From: Hyphomicrobiales bacterium
GTDB taxonomy: Bacteria; Pseudomonadota; Alphaproteobacteria; Rhizobiales; OSC116
Length of the DNA: 64,000 nt
Direction of reading: 5' to 3'
Assembly (NCBI GenBank): GCA_013214705.1
Contig: JABSRZ010000010.1
Coordinates: 1-64,000 of the forward strand
Under the pieces are notes generated by a model that was not told where the DNA came from, did not search any database, and saw only the letters and a program-made list of their open reading frames with translations. Both the position numbers and the translations under genes were made by a program. This document shows, one piece after another, positions 36,363 through 44,252 of this stretch; position 1 is the stretch's first letter, and each line of letters opens with the position of its first letter.

Positions 36363-36752
36363 TTATGGTTTCACAAACCGTTCTACATCGGTTGTTGTGC
36401 CATCATCAAAGGTCAATTGCACATCTATTGTTTGCACAGTATCTAGCGGGAATGTCAAATAAATAATGTCTTTGGTAATGGCAATTGGGTTGTCTGGGTT
36501 GCAAGTTTCTAACTCCCAAATTTGGTCTAAATCGGCTTCATTAATGCCATATTTAACTTCGGCAATGCCGCATTTCCAACCTTCTAAATGGGTAAAATAA
36601 ATCCATTGCAGGCCATTATAATCGCGGTAAGCAATCCAACTGGCTTTGGTGGAATTAATTATCAATTTTACCGTGTCAAGCGCCATAGGGGCGGCGTTTG
36701 CATGCCCAACAGGCATAAATATCATGGTCAGTATAAAAACTATCTTTTTCAT
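36363..36752 (-). CDS. Small secreted protein of unknown function with a cysteine pair
   Basis: A 129-residue protein with a clear signal peptide (MKKIVFILTMIFMPVGHANA, cleavage near residue 20). The mature part is rich in beta-strand patterns with aromatic residues and has two cysteines (in WKCG and ETCNP) that could form a disulfide. I do not recognise the family. It lies 27 bp upstream of the NMN adenylyltransferase-like gene on the same strand, but a shared function is not apparent. Confidence 0.65.
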   Translation of the reverse strand: MKKIVFILTMIFMPVGHANAAPMALDTVKLIINSTKASWIAYRDYNGLQWIYFTHLEGWKCGIAEVKYGINEADLDQIWELETCNPDNPIAITKDIIYLTFPLDTVQTIDVQLTFDDGTTTDVERFVKP

Positions 36753-36882
36753 ATTATCTCTCCCTTTGATTTGATGTGCATCTCATCATAAGCCGATAAA
36801 TTGATTTTGGGTATTTATTTGCAATCGGGGCTATTCAACTTGAATTATAGACTTTATAACTGCATCAAATCAGAAAGTTATT

Positions 36883-37455
36883 ATGACATACCCAAAAATA
36901 TATTTAATGCGCCACGGCGAAACCGAGTGGAATTTACAAAAACGCATGCAAGGCCAATTGGATTCGCCCCTAACGCCAAAAGGTCAAGCCCAAGCGGTTA
37001 AAATGGGGCATATTTTAAACCGCGAAATAGCCGACCCACATAATTACCATATGTATACCAGTCCGCTTGGCCGCACCATGCATACATCTGAATTGGTGGC
37101 GCAAAATTTTGAGTTTAAACCCAATAAATCCGATTTATTGATGGAAATTTATGCCGGCTCTTGGGGCGGTAAATTGCGCGCCGATATAATGCGCCAAAAC
37201 CCGCATATCGAAATTGGCAAACAACCATTTATGAGCCATGCACCCGATGGCGAAACGCTAGATCAACTATCTGGCCGGGGTAAGCAATGGCTCGATAGCC
37301 TCACTGAGCAAAGCATTGTGGTGAGTCATGGGCAAATTGGCTTTGCCATTAGGGCGCTATATACCGGGCTTTCGTTTGCTGAGGTTTTTGCCAAAGGCGA
37401 TAGCCAAGACGGGGTTTATTTATTACACCAAGGTGAAGAAAGTTTCATTTGCTAA
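36883..37455 (+). CDS. Histidine phosphatase (phosphoglycerate mutase-like)
   Basis: A 190-residue branch-1 histidine phosphatase. The catalytic RHGE is at 10-13 within LMRHGETEWN, and QKRMQGQLDSPLTPKGQAQA, SPLGRTMHTSE and the second catalytic His in SIVVSHGQIGFAIR are all in place. Members dephosphorylate phosphoglycerate, sugar phosphates, alpha-ribazole phosphate or proteins. Nothing local fixes the substrate. The ATG at 36883 is the only sensible start. Confidence 0.88.
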   Translation: MTYPKIYLMRHGETEWNLQKRMQGQLDSPLTPKGQAQAVKMGHILNREIADPHNYHMYTSPLGRTMHTSELVAQNFEFKPNKSDLLMEIYAGSWGGKLRADIMRQNPHIEIGKQPFMSHAPDGETLDQLSGRGKQWLDSLTEQSIVVSHGQIGFAIRALYTGLSFAEVFAKGDSQDGVYLLHQGEESFIC

Positions 37456-37506
37456 TCGGCAAAGCTTTTGCCATATTAAAGCTCAAATTATAGACAGGAG
37501 ACCGGC

Positions 37507-38679
37507 ATGAATATGATGATTAAACAAGATTCTGCATTGCATAAAGAAATGACCGGATGGCGACAAACCATCCACGCCAACCCCGAAACTGGCTTTGAAG
37601 AATTTGCCACCGCCGCTTTTGTAAAAGCTGAGCTTTTAAAAGCAGGCGTTGAAATTGTTGCAGAGCAAATGGCAGTTACCGGCATCGTGGCTGTTGTGCA
37701 CGGCACCAAAGGTGGCAGCAATAAAGCCATTGCTTTGCGTGCCGATATGGATGCCTTGCCGATGCAAGAAATGACCGGTTTGGACTATGGCTCTAAAAAT
37801 GACGGCAAAATGCACGCCTGCGGCCATGATGGGCACACCACCATGCTTTTGGGTGCGGCGAAATATTTAAACGAAAACAATGATTTTGCTGGTAGTGTGT
37901 ATTTTATATTTCAACCCGCCGAAGAAGGCTATGGTGGTGCCAAAAAAATGATTGATGAAGGTCTGTTTGACAAGTTCTCCATCGAAAATGTATATGGCAT
38001 GCACAATTGGCCAGGCATGGAATTGGGCACATTTGCTGTGCGTGGCGGCCCAGTTATGGCCGCGGCAGATGAGTTTTATATAGACATTAAAGGCCGTGGC
38101 GGCCATGGCGCTATGCCACATTCCACCATTGATGCGGTGACCATTGCCACCCAAATGGTGGTGGCTTTTCAATCCATCGTGGCGCGCAATGTCGACCCGA
38201 TGGACACGGCGGTATTGTCGGTAACCCAAATACATAGCGGCGAAGCCTATAATGTAATACCCGAATTGGCCAAAATATCCGGCACTGTGCGCAGCTTCAA
38301 AGCCGAGGTTAAACAATTGGTCAAAGACCGAATGATGGCCATCGCTAGCGGCATTTGCAAAATGCACGATGCCGAACTTACTTTTGAGTATAAAGATGGC
38401 TACCCATCGACCTCCAATGATTTTGAACAAGCCGAATTTTGCCAAACCGTGTTGAATGACATGGTCGGGGAAGACAATGTCAACCCCAATATGAACCCCA
38501 GCATGGGCGCGGAAGATTTTTCATATATGTTAGAAGAAAAAGCTGGCGCTTATATAATGATGGGCAATGGCGACAGTGCCGGTTTGCATAACCCTTATTA
38601 CAATTTTAACGACAAGGCTTTGCCCATTGGCGCTAGCTATTGGGTTAATTTGGTCGAAACCGCACTTAACGCAAAATGA
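37507..38679 (+). CDS. M20 family amidohydrolase (aminoacylase/hippurate hydrolase-like)
   Basis: A 390-residue dinuclear-metal hydrolase of the HipO/AmaA group. It has RADMDALPMQE, the HACGHDGHT metal motif, QPAEEGYGGAKKMI with the catalytic Glu pair, GMHNWPG, the dimerisation-domain RGGHGAMPH and the late SMGAEDFSYML. It cleaves N-acyl amino acids or similar amides. CAGGAG lies six bases before the first ATG. It lies downstream of the phosphatase gene but with a 51-bp gap and no evident link. Confidence 0.92.
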   Translation: MNMMIKQDSALHKEMTGWRQTIHANPETGFEEFATAAFVKAELLKAGVEIVAEQMAVTGIVAVVHGTKGGSNKAIALRADMDALPMQEMTGLDYGSKNDGKMHACGHDGHTTMLLGAAKYLNENNDFAGSVYFIFQPAEEGYGGAKKMIDEGLFDKFSIENVYGMHNWPGMELGTFAVRGGPVMAAADEFYIDIKGRGGHGAMPHSTIDAVTIATQMVVAFQSIVARNVDPMDTAVLSVTQIHSGEAYNVIPELAKISGTVRSFKAEVKQLVKDRMMAIASGICKMHDAELTFEYKDGYPSTSNDFEQAEFCQTVLNDMVGEDNVNPNMNPSMGAEDFSYMLEEKAGAYIMMGNGDSAGLHNPYYNFNDKALPIGASYWVNLVETALNAK

Positions 38680-38739
38680 CCGCGTCTCGGCTAAAATAAC
38701 GTCATAACTGGCAACATGTTTGGAGTGGATGAATAACCA

Positions 38740-40449
38740 ATGCAGGATGATGAGGGCACTCCCAAAACCATAAAGATATTAAGCATCTCCAAACGGGCTT
38801 TTATCTTTGTCGGTCTGTTTAGCTTCATCATCAATATGTTATTGCTGGTCTCGCCCATTTTTATGCTGCAACTTTATGACCGGGTGTTAACCAGTGGCAG
38901 CGCCGATACGCTGATTGTGTTGACCGGTTTGGCAGTGTTTTTAATTGCCATATTGGGCAGTTTAGAAATGGTGCGCTCGCGCATTATGGTGCGTTTGGGT
39001 GTCGATATTGACAAGCAATTGCATGTGCCAGTGTTCATGTCGGTCATCAACCGTTCATTGCGGGCTGATAAATCGAAATCCACCCAAGCGATTAGAGATT
39101 TAGACAGCATCAGGCAGTTTTTTTCCGGCGCTGGGCTGTTTGCGTTTTTCGATGCGCCATGGACGCCATTTTATCTGCTGATTATATTTATAATGCACCC
39201 ATTATTGGGCAGCATCGCTCTGGTTGCTGCCATCATTATTTTCATCACCGCGCTGATTGCCGAAATTTCATCACGCGCACCGACTTTAGACGCTTCGGAA
39301 TTTAGCGCCCGCGCCAATAGCTTTGCTGAAACCAGTCTGCGCAATGCTAGCGTGATAAAAGCCATGGGCATGACCAACCAAATTGGCGAAAAATGGCGCT
39401 CTAACCATGCCAAAATGATCAGCGCCCAAACCAAAGCCGCCAACCGCATGGCGATATTAATGGGCTGGTCTAAAGCCTTTCGCATTATGGTGCAAATATT
39501 GATATTGGCAGCCGGTGGTTGGTTGGCCATTAATCAAGAGATTACCCCCGGCATCATCATCGCCGCGTCTATAATATCTGGCCGGGCGTTAGCACCGGTC
39601 GAGCAAGCCATTAGCTCTTGGCGCAGTTTTGTGGCCGCGCGCGCGGCGCGCAAACGGCTTGCCCAAGCGCTCAAGTTGGCCCAAACATCAGATGCCAACA
39701 TCACCTTGCCGCAGCCAAAAGGTGTGGTCAAAGTAGAGCGCTTGGTCGGCGCGCCAGCCGGGGTGCAAAAACCGATATTAAAGGGCATAAATTTTGAATT
39801 AGAGGCTGGCGAAATATTGTCAATTATCGGCAATAGCGCCAGTGGCAAAACCACGTTAATGCAGTTTTTAGCCGGCATTTGGCCACCTTTTTCGGGCAAT
39901 ATATCCATCGACGGGGCGGAGACCTGCAATTTACACACGAATGACCGGGCGAAATTTATTGGTTATTTGCCGCAAGATGTTGAACTATTTGATGGCAATG
40001 TGAAAGAAAACATCGCCCGCTTTACCGATTTTACCGATCAAGATGTGGTCAAAGCCGCGCAGGCGGCCAATTGCCACGAGCTTATTTTGGCGCTGCCGCA
40101 AGGCTATGAAACGCAAATAGGTGCATCTGGCGGGCATCTATCGGGCGGGCAACGCCAACGCATCGCTTTGGCGCGGGCGGTTTTTGGCAAGCCAGCACTT
40201 ATTTTGCTAGATGAGCCAAATGCCAGTTTAGACACCAAGGGCGAGGCGGCTTTGGCCTTGGCCATTCAAAATTTAAAGGCCGAAAATATCAGTGTCATTT
40301 TGGTATCGCATTCGGTAAACTTGTTAAAACTGAGCGACAAATTATTATTGTTAGAAAATGGAGAAATGCGTAAATTTGGCCCGACTGAAGCGGTGATTGC
40401 CGACATGCATCAAGCCGCCCAAACCCGTTTGCAAGGCGGTGATGCATGA
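38740..40449 (+). CDS. Type I secretion system ABC permease/ATPase (PrtD family)
   Basis: A 569-residue half-transporter. An N-terminal membrane domain (about 20-310) has the PrtD-like start FIINMLLLVSPIFMLQLYDRVLTSGSADTLIVLT. The C-terminal ABC domain has Walker A GNSASGKT, the Q-loop segment IGYLPQDVELFDGNVKENIARF, signature LSGGQRQR and Walker B LILLDEPNASLD. There is no N-terminal peptidase domain. The family exports RTX proteins or lipases through a TolC channel. Its stop overlaps the adaptor gene start (ATGA). No cargo gene is adjacent. Confidence 0.92.
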   Translation: MQDDEGTPKTIKILSISKRAFIFVGLFSFIINMLLLVSPIFMLQLYDRVLTSGSADTLIVLTGLAVFLIAILGSLEMVRSRIMVRLGVDIDKQLHVPVFMSVINRSLRADKSKSTQAIRDLDSIRQFFSGAGLFAFFDAPWTPFYLLIIFIMHPLLGSIALVAAIIIFITALIAEISSRAPTLDASEFSARANSFAETSLRNASVIKAMGMTNQIGEKWRSNHAKMISAQTKAANRMAILMGWSKAFRIMVQILILAAGGWLAINQEITPGIIIAASIISGRALAPVEQAISSWRSFVAARAARKRLAQALKLAQTSDANITLPQPKGVVKVERLVGAPAGVQKPILKGINFELEAGEILSIIGNSASGKTTLMQFLAGIWPPFSGNISIDGAETCNLHTNDRAKFIGYLPQDVELFDGNVKENIARFTDFTDQDVVKAAQAANCHELILALPQGYETQIGASGGHLSGGQRQRIALARAVFGKPALILLDEPNASLDTKGEAALALAIQNLKAENISVILVSHSVNLLKLSDKLLLLENGEMRKFGPTEAVIADMHQAAQTRLQGGDA

Positions 40450-41792
40450 ATTTGCCGCCAGCCACACAAAATCAAAAAAAAGCTAAGCAATTTGGTCAGT
40501 CTGCCGCCGCAGGGTTTAGCTTAAATCGGCTCATTATGGTCGGGCTGTTTATCAGTCTATTTGGCTTTGGCGGGTTTGTGTATTGGGGCGTTACCGCCAA
40601 TTTGGCCAAAGGCGTTTCGGCACAGGGCATAATTGTGGTCGAAGGCAGCCGCAAAACCGTGCAACATCTTGAAGGTGGGATTGTTAAAAATATCTACATC
40701 AAAGATGGTGACCATGTGCAGCAAGGCGATGTGTTAATTAGGCTTGATGATATCCAGATAAAATCGCGTGCTGACCTGATAAAAATTCGTTTGACCACGG
40801 CCATTGCCACTTTAGACCGGCTGTTTGCTGAGCAGAAACATGCCAATAGCCTGCAGTTTGGCCAAGCTCTATTGGCACAAAGTGTGGATGCGAATGTCGT
40901 CCAAATTATGCAGGTGCAGCAAACGTTATTTGACGCTCGCAAATTACAATTGGATGGAAGAGGCCTTATTTTGGCGCAAAAAATAGAACAGTTAAACGAA
41001 ATTAAACTAGGCCTATTGGCGCAAAAAAATGCCGGCCTGTCGCAACTAATATTGATAGATGAAGAACTTGTACGTTCAGAAGGTTTGGCCAAACAACAAT
41101 TGGTTTCATTGTCTGACATTGGCGCGAAAAAGAGTGAAAAAGCTCAGTTAGAGGGCGAGATTGGCCGCTTAACTGCCGAAATATCTGGCGCAAATGTAAC
41201 CCAGGGCGAAGCCAAGTTAGAAATTTTGCAATTGCAAAAAACCTTCGACCAAGAAGTGGCGCAAAATATACTCGAAAATAGAGAAATCACTTTTGACTTG
41301 CAAAGCCAACTGGTGAATATAGAAGATGTTTTAAAACGCCTTAGCATCGTCGCGCCGCAAAATGGCACGATAATTTCGCTCAATGTGTTTACCATTGGCG
41401 GCGTGGTTGCGCCCGCTAGCCCGATATTGGACATTGTGCCGAGCCAAGAAAATCTCATCATCGAAACCAAAATAAGTGCCTTGGATATTGACAATATATA
41501 CATCGACCAAAAAGTGCGGGTGCGGCTTTCGGCGTTTAAAATGCGCTCAACCCCGTTATTGCAAGGCAATGTGATGAGCAAATCGCCAGACATCATCATC
41601 GACCCGCAGACCAAGGAGTCTTATTATTTGATCCGCATTTCTCTATCTGATGCCGAGCTAAATAAAATTGATGAACAAATATTACCCGGCATGCCGACCG
41701 AAATTTTGATAGAAACTGGCAGCCGCACGCCGTTAGAATATATGCTTGAACCACTTGAAAAAGTGATAGAACGCGCCTTAAAAGAAGACTAA
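40446..41792 (+). CDS. Type I secretion periplasmic adaptor (HlyD/PrtE family)
   Basis: A 448-residue membrane fusion protein. A short cytoplasmic N-terminus precedes a single membrane helix (LIMVGLFISLFGFGGFVYWGV). The lipoyl half has GSRKTVQHLEGGIVKNIYIKDGDHV, the PrtE/HlyD hallmark. Long coiled coils (about 95-290), the second lipoyl half (IVAPQNGTIISL) and a C-terminal beta-barrel ending ILIETGSRTPLEYMLEPL follow. It couples the PrtD-like ABC protein to an outer-membrane channel. Translation is coupled to the upstream gene by a 4-bp overlap. Confidence 0.92.
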   Translation: MNLPPATQNQKKAKQFGQSAAAGFSLNRLIMVGLFISLFGFGGFVYWGVTANLAKGVSAQGIIVVEGSRKTVQHLEGGIVKNIYIKDGDHVQQGDVLIRLDDIQIKSRADLIKIRLTTAIATLDRLFAEQKHANSLQFGQALLAQSVDANVVQIMQVQQTLFDARKLQLDGRGLILAQKIEQLNEIKLGLLAQKNAGLSQLILIDEELVRSEGLAKQQLVSLSDIGAKKSEKAQLEGEIGRLTAEISGANVTQGEAKLEILQLQKTFDQEVAQNILENREITFDLQSQLVNIEDVLKRLSIVAPQNGTIISLNVFTIGGVVAPASPILDIVPSQENLIIETKISALDIDNIYIDQKVRVRLSAFKMRSTPLLQGNVMSKSPDIIIDPQTKESYYLIRISLSDAELNKIDEQILPGMPTEILIETGSRTPLEYMLEPLEKVIERALKED

Positions 41793-41874
41793 GTATCTGT
41801 AGTATAGTCGGTTCCTAATTTTCATCCCCAAATAGTTAACTTTTTGTTGACTCTTGCCAAGCAAACTGGTTGAG

Positions 41875-41907
41875 TGTAATTAATTACATCTAGTGTAATT
41901 TGTTACA
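41875..41907. promoter_or_regulatory. Twin operators of the SorC/DeoR-type regulator
   Basis: TGTAATTAATTACA (41875-41888) is a perfect palindrome, and TGTAATTTGTTACA (41894-41907) is a close copy whose centre lies 19 bp away. A weaker third copy, matching the second at 11 of 14 positions, lies at 41917-41930. Such tandem sites upstream of the regulator gene suggest cooperative autoregulation. Confidence 0.7.
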
Positions 41908-42009
41908 TAACGTAGATTCAATTTGTTACCTAATTATCAGGTTTGCCCTTTGACAGAGACAATTGAAAAAATCGCGCTTAACCAAAATAAAACCAGCGCC
42001 GTTAGCTTA

Positions 42010-42978
42010 ATGGACCCAAATCATGATTTGGCGGCTAGGGCTGCATGGCTGTCTTACATTGGTGGTTTAAACCAAACCCAAATTGCTGACCGTTTGGGCG
42101 TTTCCAAAGTGAAAGTACATCGGCTTATTAACTTGGCGCTAAAATTGGGCATGGTGAAAGCCCATGTCGAAAATGTGCCGTTGGCCTGCCTAGAATTAGA
42201 AAATATACTGATCGAAGAATTTGACATTAAATTCTGCACCGTGGTGCCAGATTTAATTGAAGATTGCGACAATACTGAACGCGATTATACCGCCATTGGC
42301 GCCGCTGGCGCGCGGTTTTTGCAAACCTGTTTAGAAAATAAATCGCTAAAGTCAATTGGCATTGGTAAGGGCCGCACGCTGACATCGGCGGTGAAGCAAT
42401 TGGCCAAAATACAGCGTTCCGATGTGGAAACATTTTCGATCGCTGGTAGCTTATACCGTTCATTTGCCGCCAACCCCTATGATGTGGTTATTGAATTATC
42501 GCGCCATATTGGCGGGCGTGGTTATTTTATGCCAGTGCCATATATTGCCACAAATTTGGCTGAAAAAGCTCAATTCCAATCGCAAGCCTTTGTGCAAGAC
42601 CTATTGGCGAAAGCCCAAAATTCTGACTTGTTTATTGTCGGCATTGGGGCGCTGAATAAAGGCTCGCATGTGGTCGATACCGGCATGATAAGCGAGGCCG
42701 AACGGCTTGAAGTTTGCGCCCAAGGCGCGGTGTCAGATTTGCTCGGCAGTTTTATTGACATTAATGGCCATCTGGTTAATGCTCCGGTTAATGAATTAAA
42801 ATTAGGCCTGCATTATAAAGATTTGAAAAACAAGCGGGTTCTAGCCATGGCTGGGGGTAGCGATAAGGCCGAAGCGATACTGGCGGCATTGCGCACAAAT
42901 GTAATTACAGACTTGATAACTGACGAAGCGGCGGCAAAAGCAATTGCCTTTATACTTAAAAAGAGAATAAAGGGGTAG
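42010..42978 (+). CDS. SorC/DeoR-type sugar-binding transcriptional regulator of the nucleoside locus
   Basis: A SorC-family regulator, 323 residues from the ATG at 42010. TTG starts at 41923 or 41950 would add 20-29 residues. The HTH is at the N-terminus (LAARAAWLSYIGGLNQTQIADRLGVSKVKVHRLI). The sugar-phosphate binding domain follows, with SIGIGKGRTLTSAV, DLFIVGIGALNKGS and the C-terminal VLAMAGGSDKAEAILAALRTN. B. subtilis DeoR belongs to this family and responds to deoxyribose 5-phosphate. Because the genes downstream run from a nucleoside importer to deoC-deoA-deoB, the same effector is a sound inference. Two palindromic operators precede it. Confidence 0.88.
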   Translation: MDPNHDLAARAAWLSYIGGLNQTQIADRLGVSKVKVHRLINLALKLGMVKAHVENVPLACLELENILIEEFDIKFCTVVPDLIEDCDNTERDYTAIGAAGARFLQTCLENKSLKSIGIGKGRTLTSAVKQLAKIQRSDVETFSIAGSLYRSFAANPYDVVIELSRHIGGRGYFMPVPYIATNLAEKAQFQSQAFVQDLLAKAQNSDLFIVGIGALNKGSHVVDTGMISEAERLEVCAQGAVSDLLGSFIDINGHLVNAPVNELKLGLHYKDLKNKRVLAMAGGSDKAEAILAALRTNVITDLITDEAAAKAIAFILKKRIKG

Positions 42979-42990
42979 ACGCTAAGAATT

Positions 42991-43099
42991 TCTGCATATT
43001 ATGCAGATATGATTCTGTTTTTTAAAACAGATGAGATAGGGTAAGGGTAAGCTCGCAACGAATTAGTGAGCTAAATTTAATAATATAACCATAATGGTT
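42991..43099 (+). promoter_or_regulatory. Inverted-repeat-rich leader before the nucleoside-binding protein gene
   Basis: Four inverted repeats lie in 110 bp. They are TCTGCATA-t-TATGCAGA (42991-43007), TCTGTTTT-tt-AAAACAGA (43014-43031), AGCTC/GAGCT (43050-43054 and 43068-43072) and AACCAT-a-ATGGTT (43087-43099). The first may be a protein operator and the others may fold in RNA. No T-run marks a plain terminator. No known riboswitch class was recognised. Confidence 0.5.
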
Positions 43100-43117
43100 G
43101 TAGCAAGGGAGAACAAA

Positions 43118-44113
43118 ATGAAAAATGCTTTAAGACTAGTGATGGCGAGTGCCATTACGATGACTGCTTCATATGCATTGGCCGAAATTAAGCCGGGCAT
43201 GATTTATGATATGGGCGGCAAGTTTGACAAATCATTTAACGAAAGTGCTTATAACGGCGTGCAAGCTTTTACCGCCTCAACTGGTATTGTTGTTAAAGAA
43301 TTTGAAATTCAAGCTGAAGCTCAACGTGAACAAATTTTGCGTAAATTTGCTAAAGATGGATACAGCCCAATTGCTGTGACAGGCTTTACTTTCGGCACAG
43401 CCATTGGTGTTGTTGCTGCGGAATATCCTGACACTCAATTTACAATTATTGATGCAGTTGTAGACCTACCAAATGTGCAATCTGTTGTATTTACAGAGCA
43501 TGAAGGTTCATACCTTGTTGGTTATTTGGCTGCTCAAAAATCTGAAACCAAAAAAGTTGGCTTTATTGGTGGCATGGTTTTCCCAGTGATTCAAAAGTTT
43601 GAATGTGGTTACTATCAAGGTGCTATAGCTGGCGGCGCAACTGACGTATTCTCTAACATGGTGGGTACATCACATGCAGACGCTTGGGGCAACCCAACCA
43701 AAGCTGCTGAGCTTACTAAATCTCAGTTCTCACTTGGTGCTGACGTGGTGTTTGCTGCTGCTGGTGGTTCTGGCCTAGGTACATTGCAAGCGGCTAAAGA
43801 CGCTGGCAAATTGGCTATTGGTGTTGATTCAAACCAAAACCACATCCAACCTGGTTCAGTGTTAACCTCAATGGTTAAACGTGTTGACAATGCTGTTTCA
43901 GACGCTTTCACAACTTCTAAAGATGGCACATGGAAATCTGGCCTTAAAGTTATGGGCATCACCGAAGGCGGAATTAGCTGGGCTCTTGATGACAATAACA
44001 GCGCTTTAATTTCAGACGACCTAAAAGCCGCTATGGACGCATTGCAAGCCAGAATTGTTGCTGGTGAAATTAAAGTTCATAACACTGATACAGACGGCCC
44101 ATGCCCAACTTAA
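43118..44113 (+). CDS. BMP-family nucleoside-binding periplasmic protein
   Basis: A 331-residue binding protein of the Bmp/PnrA family, starting at the ATG at 43118 with AAGGGAG upstream. A signal peptide ends near residue 22 (SYALA), and the mature chain opens with EIKPGMIYDMGGKFDKSFNESAYNG. Other family blocks are GFTFGTAIGVVAAEYPD, VGYLAAQKSETKKVGFIGGM, VFAAAGGSGLGTLQAAK and VGVDSNQNH with a local variant. It delivers nucleosides to the ABC importer encoded next. Codons favour GCT, GGT and GTT more than neighbours, pointing to high expression. A strong hairpin separates it from the ATPase gene. Confidence 0.92.
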   Translation: MKNALRLVMASAITMTASYALAEIKPGMIYDMGGKFDKSFNESAYNGVQAFTASTGIVVKEFEIQAEAQREQILRKFAKDGYSPIAVTGFTFGTAIGVVAAEYPDTQFTIIDAVVDLPNVQSVVFTEHEGSYLVGYLAAQKSETKKVGFIGGMVFPVIQKFECGYYQGAIAGGATDVFSNMVGTSHADAWGNPTKAAELTKSQFSLGADVVFAAAGGSGLGTLQAAKDAGKLAIGVDSNQNHIQPGSVLTSMVKRVDNAVSDAFTTSKDGTWKSGLKVMGITEGGISWALDDNNSALISDDLKAAMDALQARIVAGEIKVHNTDTDGPCPT

Positions 44114-44187
44114 TTGTTGGACAATGTAATTAATGGGCATCGCACCGGTTAAATTTGTGACCAAAGCGAAGCCTGTATAAAAAATTG

Positions 44188-44213
44188 AATTGGTGGGGTG
44201 CGCCCCACCAATT
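44188..44213 (+). terminator. Strong intercistronic hairpin after the binding-protein gene
   Basis: A perfect 11-bp stem (AATTGGTGGGG at 44188-44198 with CCCCACCAATT at 44203-44213) closes on TGCG. There is no T-run, so it is more likely an mRNA-stabilising or partial-termination element than a full terminator. The dpp operon has the same arrangement after dppA. Confidence 0.7.
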
Positions 44214-44252
44214 TAACCCAATAGCTTGTGTTGATGGATTAGGGAGTTGTCA

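Noticed and set aside
37867-38445. A 192-codon open frame antisense to the M20 hydrolase
   Set aside because: The composition is His/Gly-rich as expected for a shadow frame, and the sense gene has all catalytic motifs.
43014-43031. Intrinsic terminator between the SorC regulator and the BMP gene
   Set aside because: The 8-bp stem has its T-run inside the left arm and none after the right arm, so it does not have terminator form on the plus strand.
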